Shown here: positions 51,198 through 59,544 of the stretch, piece after piece
How positions within the stretch are numbered: the stretch's first letter is position 1
Layout: every line of letters starts with the position of its first letter
NCBI GenBank assembly: GCA_902760595.1
Contig: CACWHI010000008.1
Span: 1 to 64,000 of the forward strand
Direction of reading: 5' to 3'
DNA: 64,000 nucleotides
Source: an uncultured Eubacteriales bacterium
GTDB lineage: Bacteria; Bacillota; Clostridia; Christensenellales; Aristaeellaceae
Position numbers and translations under genes: made by a program
Notes under the pieces: generated by a model
The model's database searches: none
What the model was told of the DNA's origin: nothing
Seen by the model: the letters and a program-made list of their open reading frames with translations, nothing else

Positions 51198-51861
51198 TCG
51201 GCCAGACCAGGAGCATGGCGGGGATCATATCCGCGATGGGAAAATCCCTGATCTTCGCGATGCGCAGGCCCGTAGCCAGCAGGATCAGCCCGCCCACGGC
51301 CTTGAAATCGTTGATCATGGACGGCGTGGTCAGCGGATAGATGACCTTCGCCAGCAGGAACAGGAGGAGGAAGATCACGAACTGCGGAACGGCGATGACG
51401 GAAACGACCATGCCGAGCGAGCAGGCGAAGATCATGGCCGTGAACAGGTCCAGGATCGATTTGGCCAGCAGGATGCTGTGATCCCCGTTCATGCCGGACA
51501 CGATAGAGCCGAAAACGCCCGTGCCGCTGGCGCAGAAGAGCACGATGCCGGTGACCAGCAGCGCGGTATCCTGGTTTCCCTCCTTCCGGGGGAAGAGGGC
51601 CGCCATCCTCTCGCCGCCCTTCGAGATGCGGTCGCCCAGGCGCAGAACGGTGCCGAGGATCGTGCCCAGGATCAGCGACAGGATGACCGCCGGCAGGTTG
51701 GCCATCAGCACGGTGGAGCTGATGCCGATGCCCAGGGCGCAGATACCGAACACCAGGTTCAGTTTTTCCTTGAATTCCGCGGACAGGCGGCTGCCGAAGA
51801 CCGCTCCGGCCACGCCGCCCAGGGCGATCGCGATCGTATTGCAGATGACTCCGATAGGCAT
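51157..51861 (-). CDS. DUF554 membrane protein (copy 2)
   Basis: 234 residues with about seven hydrophobic segments. GVICNTIAIALGGVAGAVFGSRLS, ILSLILGTILGTVLRLGDRI and LLVTGIVLFCASGTGVFGSIVSGMNGDHSILLAKSILDLFTAMIFA (read in parts) are the family pattern. It differs clearly from the copy at 19346, so the two are old paralogues. Its end overlaps DUF218 tail to tail. GGAGGG precedes the ATG. Confidence 0.82.
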   Translation of the reverse strand: MPIGVICNTIAIALGGVAGAVFGSRLSAEFKEKLNLVFGICALGIGISSTVLMANLPAVILSLILGTILGTVLRLGDRISKGGERMAALFPRKEGNQDTALLVTGIVLFCASGTGVFGSIVSGMNGDHSILLAKSILDLFTAMIFACSLGMVVSVIAVPQFVIFLLLFLLAKVIYPLTTPSMINDFKAVGGLILLATGLRIAKIRDFPIADMIPAMLLVWPISWMWTAWIAPLL

Positions 51862-51892
51862 AAGTTTTCCCTCCTGACATCAGTTTCAGCCC

Positions 51893-51921
51893 AGTATACC
51901 ATAGAAGAACCCGAAGCACAA
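51893..51921 (-). promoter_or_regulatory. Promoter of the second DUF554 gene
   Basis: Minus strand: TTGTGC, 17-bp spacer, TATACT, about 32 bp before the start. Confidence 0.72.
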
Positions 51922-51933
51922 AGCAAAAAAAGC

Positions 51934-51961
51934 GGGACTGCCGCACATCGTGCACAGCCCC
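51934..51961. repeat. Solo hairpin of the dispersed element family
   Basis: GGGACTGCCGCAC / GTGCACAGCCCC, an imperfect version of the element end, just after the stop region of the esterase gene on the minus strand (A-run at 51923-51931 becomes a T-run on that strand), so it probably terminates the esterase transcript. Confidence 0.6.
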
Positions 51962-51975
51962 GTCATCCTGTTTGC

Positions 51976-52872
51976 TTACAGTGCCGCGGCGCGGATCGCG
52001 TCGATCACGTCCTGCTGGGAGGCCAGCCAGTCCTCGCCGGCCATGCGGATGGTAAAGCCGTGGGTGCCCTTCGGATAGGCGTGGAAGGTCACCTTCACGC
52101 CCTGGTCCGCCATGCGCATGCCCAGGCGGTTGTTGATCTCGTAGAAGGGGCACAGCTTCGGCGCGACAAACAGGGTCTCGGGCATGTCGGCCAGCTGCTC
52201 ATCGGACGCGTAGACCGGCGAGAGCATGGGGGTTTTCAGCTTGGCGAGATCCCCGTCCGAATACAGGTGCGAGAAGGCCGCGCTGCGCTCCTGCGCAGGG
52301 TCCTCGACGGCCTGGTACAGGTCGTTGGCGGCGTATTCCTGCACCAGCAGGCAGATCTTCAGGGCCTTTTCGCGCTGGTTGCGCAGCGCCACGGTGAAAG
52401 CCAGGTTTCCGCCGGCGCTGGAGCCGCCGATGGAAAAGCGGTTCTCGTCGCAGCCCCACTCACCGCAGTGGGCATAGGCCCACTTGGCGGCTTCCCAGCT
52501 CTGGTCCACCGCCATGGGATAGACGGCATCCGGGCAGACCGCGTAATCCACGTCCACCACCACACAGCCGCAGGCGGCAGCCAGGTGGGCGCAGTACATA
52601 TCATCGTCCTCGTTCTGCGGGAAGATAAATCCGCCGCCGTGATAGTTGACGTGCAGCGGCATGTGGTCGCCGCGCTTTTTGGGCATCGTCACGATCACGC
52701 GCAGGGGCGCCAGCCCCGGAAAGCTGAGGGTATGCTCGGTGCGGACGCACTGCTCCTGATAGGCTTTATAGCTGTCCGGGATGACACGCTGCTTCAGCGC
52801 GACCTCGCGGTGCCCGCCGGTGCACGCGATGACGGCCATCAGGTCGTCCTTCTGTTTCTGTGTCAGGCTCAT
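51976..52872 (-). CDS. Alpha/beta hydrolase, hormone-sensitive lipase/esterase type
   Basis: 298 residues, cytosolic. The oxyanion motif NYHGGGFIFP lies near residue 75 and the nucleophile GGSSAGGNLAF near residue 148 (GxSxG); the late PKGTHGF carries the histidine. It hydrolyses short-chain acyl esters, perhaps acetyl groups of imported glycans. AAGGAG precedes the ATG. The 76-residue gene upstream is in the same direction, 60 bp away. Confidence 0.85.
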   Translation of the reverse strand: MSLTQKQKDDLMAVIACTGGHREVALKQRVIPDSYKAYQEQCVRTEHTLSFPGLAPLRVIVTMPKKRGDHMPLHVNYHGGGFIFPQNEDDDMYCAHLAAACGCVVVDVDYAVCPDAVYPMAVDQSWEAAKWAYAHCGEWGCDENRFSIGGSSAGGNLAFTVALRNQREKALKICLLVQEYAANDLYQAVEDPAQERSAAFSHLYSDGDLAKLKTPMLSPVYASDEQLADMPETLFVAPKLCPFYEINNRLGMRMADQGVKVTFHAYPKGTHGFTIRMAGEDWLASQQDVIDAIRAAAL

Positions 52873-52932
52873 TTATGCTCCTTTCCGCAATTGACGCTCA
52901 AAGAACTCCACGATCAGTTTCCAGACGAACCG

Positions 52933-53163
52933 TCAGTAAAACCGCCTGATCTCGCCCTGTATGCCGTATTTCTGCCGGAAAGCATCCAGGTCCGCGTCGG
53001 TCTTGATGAGAGTGATTTCCTCAAAACGTCCAGTGTGCCGGTCACAGAATCCCGCCACCTCTTCGCCCGTGCAGATACTGCAGCGAACCGCCGGCACCAG
53101 GCGCATGTGGTCGTATGTGAGTGGCTCAGTCACCTTCTTATGAAACAGCTCCGTGATCCTCAT
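52933..53163 (-). CDS. Small cysteine-containing protein, unknown
   Basis: 76 residues. The segment VRCSICTGEEVAGFCDRHTG has Cys-X2-Cys and a third Cys with a His close by, which could bind a metal. The rest is charged, with no signal peptide. The ATG at 53163 is 6-7 bp after AGGAGA; an ATG at 53178 lies upstream of that site. Not recognised; read in the same direction as the esterase. Confidence 0.6.
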   Translation of the reverse strand: MRITELFHKKVTEPLTYDHMRLVPAVRCSICTGEEVAGFCDRHTGRFEEITLIKTDADLDAFRQKYGIQGEIRRFY

Positions 53164-53297
53164 GCCATTCTCCTGCATTTCAAACAGTTTGTGTCCCGCA
53201 GTTCATACAAGTCAAGTATATCACAGAATAAACTGGAAGGAAAGCCGCTTATAAGGCTGCCACCCGTATCTTTTACACATTTAACCGTTCCGCCCGG

Positions 53298-53326
53298 TTG
53301 CTTTTTCCGGCTCCATCCGTTATCAT
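53298..53326 (+). promoter_or_regulatory. Promoter of the DUF2974 gene
   Basis: TTGCTT, 17-bp spacer, TATCAT, 46 bp before the start at 53373. Confidence 0.6.
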
Positions 53327-53372
53327 ATCGTGGCGCCGAGGCATTTCCTCGGCCGCGAAAGAGGGGATCCTG

Positions 53373-54674
53373 ATGAATAACGTATACGACTACCTGCGGT
53401 GGCGGGGCGACCTGAGCCTGGCGGAGCGGCCCTTCAACGAGGTGGACAACCTGCTGCTCTCGCTGCTGAGTTATATTGACCTGAAAGGCATCGTGCCCGC
53501 GCCCGGGGAGGGCAGTGTTTCCCTGGCCGAGGCGGCGGAGCGGTATTTTGCCGAGCGCGGCGCGCCGGCGGAAACGGAGGGCCACAACGCGGACACCGCC
53601 GTGGAATGGCCCTGGATGTTCCACCTGATGAGCCAGACCGCGCGCTTCAGCGGCATGAGGCTGAGCTGCATGGCGGATATCCTGGACGCCAGCGCGGACA
53701 AGCAGTTCTCCGCCCTCACCATCGAGCACGAGCCCGGCCAGCTGTACGTGGCCTTCCGCGGCACCAGCGACGACCTGGCCGGCTGGAAGGAGGACTTCCT
53801 GCTGGCCTGTGAGCCCGAGATCCCCTCCCATGAGGAGGCGCTGAGGTACCTGGCCGCCGTCGCGGCGCTTTACCCCGAGCACACCCTGATGGTCGGCGGC
53901 CATTCCAAGGGCGGCAACCTGGCGGTTTACGCGGCGGTCATGGCCGATGACGCGGTCAAGGCCCGGATCCGGACCATCTGGAACAACGACGGTCCCGGTT
54001 TCCAGGACGCATTCGTCCATTCCGGGCCGTACATGGCCATGGAAGGGAGGATCTGCAAGATCGTGCCACGTTCCTCGCTGGTGGGCCTGCTGCTCTCGCA
54101 GCGCAAGCCGGACCTGATCGTGGACAGCTTCCAGACCGGCATGCTGCAGCACGACGGCATCAGCTGGGAGGTCAGCAGGGACCGCTTCACGCACCTGCCG
54201 GAGCTGTCCCCGGAAAGCCTGCGGGTCCAGGCGCAGATCCACGACTGGCTCGACCATCTCGACATCGCCACGCGCCGCCGCTTCGTCGACGCGCTGTTCG
54301 ACACCCTCTCCGCCTCCGGCGCGGAAACCGTGTCCGATATCATGAGCGGCGCGCTCAAGGCGCTGAGCGCCTCCGGGAACGCGCTGAAGGCCATGGACAA
54401 GGACATGCGGGATCGGGTGGTGGACTTCATCCGCCTGCTGATCCAGATATGGAGCGAGATGGAAAGTGAAAGCCGGCGCGAGCAGACGCAAAAGGCCCTG
54501 GGCGCGTTTACCCAGAGCCTGCAGTACTTCCAGAAAAACCTGGTGATGCCCGGCCTGCAGAAGCTGCAGCAGAACGCCGGGACCCGGCGCGGTCTCCTGC
54601 TCAAAAAGGCCGGAAAAGCCGGCGATGTTGAGCCGGACGCCATAACGGATGCCCCTGACGGGCAGAAAGCATAA
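53373..54674 (+). CDS. DUF2974 (Mbeg1-like) lipase-fold hydrolase
   Basis: 433 residues, cytosolic. NVYDYLRWRGDLSLAERPFNEVDNLLLSLLSYID is the standard DUF2974 opening, YVAFRGTSDDLAGWKEDF follows, and LMVGGHSKGGNLAVYAAV holds the nucleophile serine (GHSKG). The last 130 residues are a charged helical tail. Members are common in gut Clostridia; the substrate is unknown, with a lipase or esterase fold likely. Start at 53373; the frame to 53298 covers the promoter. Copy B of the dispersed element begins 5 bp after the stop. Confidence 0.85.
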   Translation: MNNVYDYLRWRGDLSLAERPFNEVDNLLLSLLSYIDLKGIVPAPGEGSVSLAEAAERYFAERGAPAETEGHNADTAVEWPWMFHLMSQTARFSGMRLSCMADILDASADKQFSALTIEHEPGQLYVAFRGTSDDLAGWKEDFLLACEPEIPSHEEALRYLAAVAALYPEHTLMVGGHSKGGNLAVYAAVMADDAVKARIRTIWNNDGPGFQDAFVHSGPYMAMEGRICKIVPRSSLVGLLLSQRKPDLIVDSFQTGMLQHDGISWEVSRDRFTHLPELSPESLRVQAQIHDWLDHLDIATRRRFVDALFDTLSASGAETVSDIMSGALKALSASGNALKAMDKDMRDRVVDFIRLLIQIWSEMESESRREQTQKALGAFTQSLQYFQKNLVMPGLQKLQQNAGTRRGLLLKKAGKAGDVEPDAITDAPDGQKA

Positions 54675-54679
54675 ATAAA

Positions 54680-55014
54680 GGGGCTGTTGCACATGTACAC
54701 AGCCCTCATCCGCCTCGCATTCGCTCAGCACCTTCCCCCGAGATCGGGGGAAGGCTTTTGGTATACGGCATCATCAGTTCATCGGATCAATTTGCGAGTT
54801 CAGGTAATTATGTATGCAGCGAAGCGAGAGCCTTCCCCGATCTCGGGGCCGGCGGAAGAGGCCGCGCCCAGTGGGCGATGAAAGCCGGAGAAGTCGCAGT
54901 GAACCGCAGAGCCCCGCGCACGACGGTGCGCGGGGCGACAATGGCGACCTGTGGAATGGTGGCCCGCCGCAGGCGGGTCGGATGAGGGCGTTCATGTGCT
55001 TGTGCAGCAGCCCC
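54680..55014. mobile_element. MITE-like dispersed element, copy B
   Basis: 335 bp with terminal inverted repeats GGGGCTGTTGCACA and TGTGCAGCAGCCCC plus inner CCTCATCCG/CGGATGAGG. A perfect palindrome at 54731-54754 and a half-related arm at 54831-54848 bound a central segment that is inverted relative to copy A (31597-31933). The hairpin GCCCCGCGCAC/GTGCGCGGGGC lies near 54911-54936. It lies between convergent genes, 5 bp after one stop and 7 bp before the other. No coding capacity. Confidence 0.8.
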
Positions 55015-55021
55015 TTATCTC

Positions 55022-55678
55022 TTACGGATCACACTTCAGGCACGGGGTGTAGCCCTGGGATATCAGGCTTTCCCGGGTCGTCGTGGTCGTCTTTTTGTTC
55101 TCATTGGCGATCTTGTCCGCGTCCGCGCAGCTTGGCAGGTGGAATTTCATGGTCTGTGTGTTCAGCACGTAGCGCTTCCTGCCTGCCGGCGCGGTCGTCG
55201 CGGTCGCCCTCCTGCGGGCCGTGGCCGTGGGAGCCGGCGTGGCCATCGCCTGGGCGACAAATTGGCTGGCGCTGACACCCTGGATCAGCTTGTTGACCGA
55301 CGAAGCCGTGGCCGCGTCGGCCATCGCGCCGGCCAGCCCGGCCACCGTCAGCTGGTGGAAACCATCCTCGGGGATATAGCCTTCCCTGAGCTGGTTCCGG
55401 ACAGCGTAGCGGATCTTCAGCCACGTCTTTCTGCCGGAGACAGAGGAGGACAGGATCGCGCACAGCTGCCGGTCCGCGAGGGTATCGACCTGATTGCGCG
55501 TGCTGGCGCCCTTGTATACGGGAAGCCTCGAGCCGTCCGCCGCGTGCGCGACGCCGAAGGGCACAGGCCCGTTCAGGGCGTCCTGAAGCCCATCTGCCAG
55601 GGAAGCCGGTGCCGCCGCCAGCAGGATCGCCAGCGCGAGCAGGCAAGGGATCAGATATCTGAAAAACGGATGTCGCAT
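55022..55678 (-). CDS. Secreted protein with SH3-like and C-terminal Cys-rich domain
   Basis: 218 residues. Signal peptide to ...PASLA-DG. Residues about 35-110 look like a bacterial SH3-type domain (LPVYKGASTRNQVDTLADRQLCAIL, KTWLKIRYAVRNQLREGYIPEDGFH). A low-complexity Ala/Thr/Arg linker follows, and residues about 170-218 match the small domain often found at the end of secreted nucleases and ComEC-like proteins (YVLNTQTMKFHLPSCADADKIANENK, SLISQGYTPCLKCDP), with a Cys-His-Cys-Cys set that could bind zinc. No nuclease domain is present. CAGGAGG precedes the ATG at 55678. Confidence 0.72.
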   Translation of the reverse strand: MRHPFFRYLIPCLLALAILLAAAPASLADGLQDALNGPVPFGVAHAADGSRLPVYKGASTRNQVDTLADRQLCAILSSSVSGRKTWLKIRYAVRNQLREGYIPEDGFHQLTVAGLAGAMADAATASSVNKLIQGVSASQFVAQAMATPAPTATARRRATATTAPAGRKRYVLNTQTMKFHLPSCADADKIANENKKTTTTTRESLISQGYTPCLKCDP

Positions 55679-55709
55679 ACTGCCTCCTGTGCCCATGACG
55701 GGCAGGGGT

Positions 55710-55826
55710 TCATCGCCTTTCTATTTCCGCCAGCAGGACCTCGTAATCCGTCCGGTCCATGTTGGCGATCTCCTCTGTGTCCTTCTCAGGCTCGTCAAAA
55801 CGACGCTGCCACTGTGTTTCCGGCAT
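55710..55826 (-). CDS. Small 38-residue protein, unknown
   Basis: Open frame beginning MPETQWQRRF and ending LAEIERR, very acidic and charged in the middle. It has a good ribosome site (GGGGAGGGG, 6-7 bp before the ATG) and a promoter at 55896-55924. It is followed after 31 bp by the secreted-protein gene. Not recognised; probability of being real is moderate. Confidence 0.5.
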   Translation of the reverse strand: MPETQWQRRFDEPEKDTEEIANMDRTDYEVLLAEIERR

Positions 55827-55895
55827 GGCAAACCCCTCCCCCGCAGATTCCCGGCGCGTTCCGCTCCAGACTATAGTATCCAGATTCCGGGGGCT

Positions 55896-55924
55896 ATTCT
55901 ACCACCAAATACCGGGCCAGACAA
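55896..55924 (-). promoter_or_regulatory. Promoter of the 38-residue gene and the secreted-protein gene
   Basis: Minus strand: TTGTCT, 17-bp spacer, TAGAAT. The -35 overlaps the hairpin at 55915-55938. Confidence 0.5.
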
Positions 55925-55947
55925 TGTACGATCTGGCCTTTTCTTTT
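55915..55947 (+). terminator. Terminator-like hairpin in plus orientation
   Basis: GGCCAGA / TCTGGCC with 10-nt loop followed by TTTTCTTTTT. No plus-strand gene lies just upstream. It may stop antisense transcription or act in the minus direction as a simple hairpin. Confidence 0.5.
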
Positions 55948-55986
55948 TCCAGGCCAGGCTCCGCCATGCGAAGCCGCTGCGCATCG

Positions 55987-56886
55987 TTATGAAGCAGACC
56001 CTTCCATCCTCCTGAACGCCCAGGCCTCGATAAAGGCCAGCGCGGCCAGGCCGGCGATCATGATCGCGTAGCACAGGGTGTGGTTCATCGGGATCTTGCC
56101 GTTAAGCGCGAACTCCAGCACCACGAACACCGCGGCCACCGGGAAGCAGAGGATGAAGGGCAGCCAGCGGTGCGGGACGCCGGGCGTTTTGACGCAATAG
56201 ACCAGCAGCACCCCGGCAACAGCCAGCATGCACAGCAGCTGCTCCACCTTGACGAACAGCCAGGTGAAGCTGTCCGAGCGCAGGCTCTCGCACAGGATCT
56301 GGATCAGGCACAGGTAGAACAGCGAGCGCAGGAAGCGCCGCTTTTTGAACCGGATCAGGCAGAGCGCCAGCACGCCCAGGGTGAGCAGACCCTCCAGCAT
56401 GAACACGGCGTACAGCCATTCGTCCCATTCGTTGCGGACCGCCAGCGGGAAGAAGCAATGCTCCGGATGCTCCCAGTACAGCATATCCCGGGTGCCCACG
56501 CCGTCCAGAAAAACCTCGCCGAACCGGGCCAGCGCCGCCAGCAGGATGCCCGCCGGCGTGAACGCGTCCAGCAGCGCCAGGGGCCTTTGCCGCGTCAGCC
56601 GGGCGGCCAGCGCCACCCCCAGGCAGAAGCCCGCCACCCCGCCGTAATAGCTGAAGGTGCCCGCGGTCAGGTCCGCCAGGGACCGTAGCCACCCCTGCAT
56701 GACCATGAAGTCGATCATCGCCAGGTAATACAGGAGCTTCGCCCCAACCGCGCCCAGGACCGTGCCGAGGGCGCCGATCAGCAGGCATTGGGCCGGGAGG
56801 TTCTTTTTCCTCCTGTTCATGCAGGCGAACACGCCCAGCGCGACGACCAGCGAGCCCAGGTACCACAATATATACTGCAGATTCAT
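55987..56886 (-). CDS. Lgt-like membrane protein (prolipoprotein diacylglyceryl transferase family)
   Basis: 299 residues, about seven membrane segments. The fold pattern of Lgt is visible: TFSYYGGVAGFCLGVALAARL near residue 77, DAFTPAGILLAALARFGEVFLDG near residue 108, and QILCESLRSDSF near the C-terminus. However the motif with the essential His of Escherichia coli Lgt (H103, in SFHGG) reads SYYGG, and the GRIGNFIN block reads ARFGEVFL. It may be an inactive or altered relative. It is 15 bp after the NAGPA gene, in the same operon. Confidence 0.7.
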   Translation of the reverse strand: MNLQYILWYLGSLVVALGVFACMNRRKKNLPAQCLLIGALGTVLGAVGAKLLYYLAMIDFMVMQGWLRSLADLTAGTFSYYGGVAGFCLGVALAARLTRQRPLALLDAFTPAGILLAALARFGEVFLDGVGTRDMLYWEHPEHCFFPLAVRNEWDEWLYAVFMLEGLLTLGVLALCLIRFKKRRFLRSLFYLCLIQILCESLRSDSFTWLFVKVEQLLCMLAVAGVLLVYCVKTPGVPHRWLPFILCFPVAAVFVVLEFALNGKIPMNHTLCYAIMIAGLAALAFIEAWAFRRMEGSAS

Positions 56887-56901
56887 AATCCGTTGCTTTC
56901 G

Positions 56902-57789
56902 TTAATCCGGTTGATATGCGCTGGCGAAGTAGACGATATCCACCAGCTTGCGGACGTCCTCGGGCTTGACGCTGGTGTTGTTGATGCGCCGGCCCAGGAA
57001 GAGCAGCTGGGTGGAGATGCCGCCGTCCAGGTTATAGGCCTGCTGCACGTCGGGCTCCAGGTAGAGGATCATATCCGCCATTTCAGACAGCCTGAGCCCG
57101 CGGTGGGCGCAGGCTACGACCATATATTCCAGCGGACCGATCTGGCAGAACACGCAGCGCTCGTGCATCTCCTCGGGGTCACAGTGGGTGGGCGCGGAGC
57201 TGAAATCCGTCACCTTCTGGCCGTCCTTGATCAGCGCCGGGCCGAAGCACAGCGCGTTGACCACCTTCTTGCCGTTGACCTGGGTTTTGTCCATCTCCTC
57301 CGGATGCTCGGACGCGAGGAGGATATGGAAATCTCCGTCCTCGTCGATCAGCAGCAGATCCTGGCCCGGGGCCATGGATTCCTTATACACGGTGCCCTGG
57401 CGCAGCACGAAGCGCTTGGCGTCCCCGCAGTAGTAATCGCCGCCGAAGGCCACCACGGCGTTGACGCGGTTGGCCATGACCTCGATATTTCCCACGCGGC
57501 CGATCTTGTCAAAGCCCTTCATGGACTGGGTGCGCAGCTGGGAGGGATCGGCGATCTTCACCCGCAGCGCGTACAGCCGGGTCTCCTTCCCGTCCGGCAG
57601 GATGGGCCGGTCGCTCCGCCGCGTCACGTGGATGGAGGGATCCTGGTATTCCGGCAGGCCGATCTCATACTTCCGCTGGGGTACCGTCCCCCCGGAAAAG
57701 TCCATGGGCAGCTTGATCACTTCGGCATGCGCGCTGCCTGCAAGCGTCAGCAGCGCGATCAGCGCGGCAAGGATCCGTGTATGTTTCAT
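56902..57789 (-). CDS. Secreted phosphodiester glycosidase (NAGPA domain), copy 2
   Basis: 295 residues. Signal peptide ending ...GSAHA-EV. The NAGPA domain has RVNAVVAFGGDYYCGD, LCFGPALIKDGQKVTD, FCQIGPLEYMVVACAH and the active-site YNLDGGISTQLLFLG near residue 255. It is shorter than the protein at 20205 and lacks the peptidoglycan-binding part. GAGGAGG precedes the ATG at 57789. It leads a two-gene unit with the Lgt-like protein. Confidence 0.82.
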   Translation of the reverse strand: MKHTRILAALIALLTLAGSAHAEVIKLPMDFSGGTVPQRKYEIGLPEYQDPSIHVTRRSDRPILPDGKETRLYALRVKIADPSQLRTQSMKGFDKIGRVGNIEVMANRVNAVVAFGGDYYCGDAKRFVLRQGTVYKESMAPGQDLLLIDEDGDFHILLASEHPEEMDKTQVNGKKVVNALCFGPALIKDGQKVTDFSSAPTHCDPEEMHERCVFCQIGPLEYMVVACAHRGLRLSEMADMILYLEPDVQQAYNLDGGISTQLLFLGRRINNTSVKPEDVRKLVDIVYFASAYQPD

Positions 57790-57876
57790 CAGGTAAGGCC
57801 TCCTCATCACAGAATAGGCATCCGCCCGCCCCGCACGGGAACGGACGGGAAAATGCCTGATTGCCTCTGTGGGGAT

Positions 57877-57905
57877 ACTATATCATATCCGATTTGTTTA
57901 ATCAA
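57877..57905 (-). promoter_or_regulatory. Promoter of the NAGPA/Lgt-like operon
   Basis: Minus strand: TTGATT, 17-bp spacer, TATAGT; the -35 overlaps the sirtuin stop codon. Confidence 0.72.
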
Positions 57906-58633
57906 GCCCGCGAAAGAGCTTCAAACACCTCCGCCACATCCTCACGCATCACGAGCTCTGCCTGCTCGTCCGCCGGCGTCGGCGTCCGGTTGATGACGAT
58001 CAGGTGCTTTCCCCGGAAGTCCCCGATGAAGGAGGCCGCGGGCTCGACGGCCAGGGAGGTCCCGGCCACGATCAGCGTATCGGCATTGGTGATCTCGCGC
58101 CGCGCGCCGATGCATACGTACTTTTCCAGGGGCTCGCCGTACAGTACGATGTTCGGCCGGATGACGCCGCCGCACTCGCAGCGCGGGATCCCCTCGGAGC
58201 GGAGGATCGCCTCCATGGGATAGGAGGCGTTGCACTCCGTGCAGTAGTTGTCATGCACGCTGCCGTGCAGCTCGTACACCCGGATATTGCCCGCCGCTTT
58301 GTGCAGGCCGTCGATGTTCTGGGTCACGATGCCGCGGAGCCGGTCCTGCTTTTCCAGCCGGTACAGATAGCGGTGCGCCGCGTTGGGACGCGCCTCCGGG
58401 TGCAGCATGTATTTCCGGTAGAAATCGAAAAAGGCCTCCGGCTGCAGGTAGAAAAAAGTTTTGCTGAGGACCATCTCCGCCGTCAGCCCGTGCCATTCCC
58501 CCGCATTCAGGCCGTCCGGCGAGCGGAAATCCGGGATCCCGCTCGCTGTGGATACGCCCGCGCCGCCAAAAAAGACGATCCGCCTGGAACGGGCGATGAT
58601 CTCCGCCAGGCGGTCGAGTGTCTCGTGATCCAT
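57902..58633 (-). CDS. cobB: NAD-dependent protein deacylase, Sir2 family
   Basis: 243 residues. NAD-binding [21 protein letters not shown] near residue 22, TQNIDGLH, the catalytic histidine in YELHGSVHD, zinc ligands CTEC ... CEC, and [13 protein letters not shown] complete a class U/III-type bacterial sirtuin. It removes acyl groups from lysines using NAD. The second zinc pair is Cys-X-Cys rather than Cys-X2-Cys, which is common in Clostridial members. Confidence 0.93.
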   Translation of the reverse strand: MDHETLDRLAEIIARSRRIVFFGGAGVSTASGIPDFRSPDGLNAGEWHGLTAEMVLSKTFFYLQPEAFFDFYRKYMLHPEARPNAAHRYLYRLEKQDRLRGIVTQNIDGLHKAAGNIRVYELHGSVHDNYCTECNASYPMEAILRSEGIPRCECGGVIRPNIVLYGEPLEKYVCIGARREITNADTLIVAGTSLAVEPAASFIGDFRGKHLIVINRTPTPADEQAELVMREDVAEVFEALSRA

Positions 58634-58677
58634 GCCATCCCTCCGCGACGCCGGGGTCGTCCCCGGCTGTCAGCAGG

Positions 58678-58686
58678 ATTATACCA
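58678..58686 (-). promoter_or_regulatory. Extended -10 promoter of the sirtuin gene
   Basis: Minus strand TGGTATAAT, 45 bp before the start, with a GCCGGGG/CCCCGGC hairpin in the leader (58650-58667). No good -35. Confidence 0.5.
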
Positions 58687-58713
58687 TACCATTCAGCAGG
58701 GCGCTACCCGGTT

Positions 58714-59544
58714 TTATCCTTTGACCGCCCCTGCCACCAGGCTCTTCTGTACCTGGCCGCTCATGCACATGTACAGCACCAGGGTCGGCAGGGTGGCGAT
58801 CACCAGGCCCGCGCCCATGGAGCCGTAGTCCGTCTGGTACTGGCCGCTCATCTGCTGAATGCCGACGGTCAGGGTACGCACCTTGTCCGTGGTGAACAGG
58901 GTCGCCAGCAGCAGCTCGTTCCAGACCTGCAGGAAGACGAAGATCGCCGCCGTGATCAGCGCGGGCACCATCATCGGCAGGATGATGGTGAAGGCGGTGC
59001 GGTAGACCCCGCTGCCGTCGATGAAAGCGGCCTCCTCCATCTCGTAGGGGATATTGGAGATGAACCCGCTCAGGATCAGGATGGTGATGGGGATATTGAA
59101 CGCCGTATAGGGGATGATCAGCGCCCAGTTGGTCTTGGTCAGGGTCAGCAGGATCTCCGTCAGGGGATACAGCGCCGCGTGCATGGGGATCATCATGCCC
59201 ATCAGGATATAGGTAAAGACCAGCTTCTGCCCCTTCCAGCGCATGCGCAGCAGGCCGTAGGCGGACATGAAGCCGAACAGGCTGGTCAGAAACAGCGTCG
59301 CGAAGGTGTCGATGACGCTGTTCAACAGATAGATGCTGACCTTGCCCCCGCCGCCCCAGGCGTTGGCATAGTTTTCCCACAGCCAGCGGCTCGGCAGGCC
59401 GAGCACGTTGCCGCCGAAGATCTCGTTGGTGTCCTTCAGGGACATGGTGAACATCCAGTAAAGCGGGAACAGGCACAGCAGCAGCCAGAGCGCCAGGAAC
59501 ACCTGCGTCAGGATCTTGCCGGCGGACCATTTCTTGCTTTTCAT
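58714..59544 (-). CDS. CUT1 ABC importer, permease (MsmG-like), third system
   Basis: 276 residues, six membrane segments. LLCLFPLYWMFTMSLKDTNEIFG, the EAA loop MEEAAFIDGSGVYRTAFTIILPMMVPAL and the C-terminal GQVQKSLVAGAVKG are typical. The ATG at 59544 overlaps the stop of the previous permease (ATGA). Confidence 0.92.
   Translation of the reverse strand: MKSKKWSAGKILTQVFLALWLLLCLFPLYWMFTMSLKDTNEIFGGNVLGLPSRWLWENYANAWGGGGKVSIYLLNSVIDTFATLFLTSLFGFMSAYGLLRMRWKGQKLVFTYILMGMMIPMHAALYPLTEILLTLTKTNWALIIPYTAFNIPITILILSGFISNIPYEMEEAAFIDGSGVYRTAFTIILPMMVPALITAAIFVFLQVWNELLLATLFTTDKVRTLTVGIQQMSGQYQTDYGSMGAGLVIATLPTLVLYMCMSGQVQKSLVAGAVKG

Noticed and set aside
31597..55014. Composite transposon bounded by the two element copies
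   Set aside because: The 23 kb between the copies is ordinary operons without transposase, the flanks are in direct orientation and no target duplication is visible.
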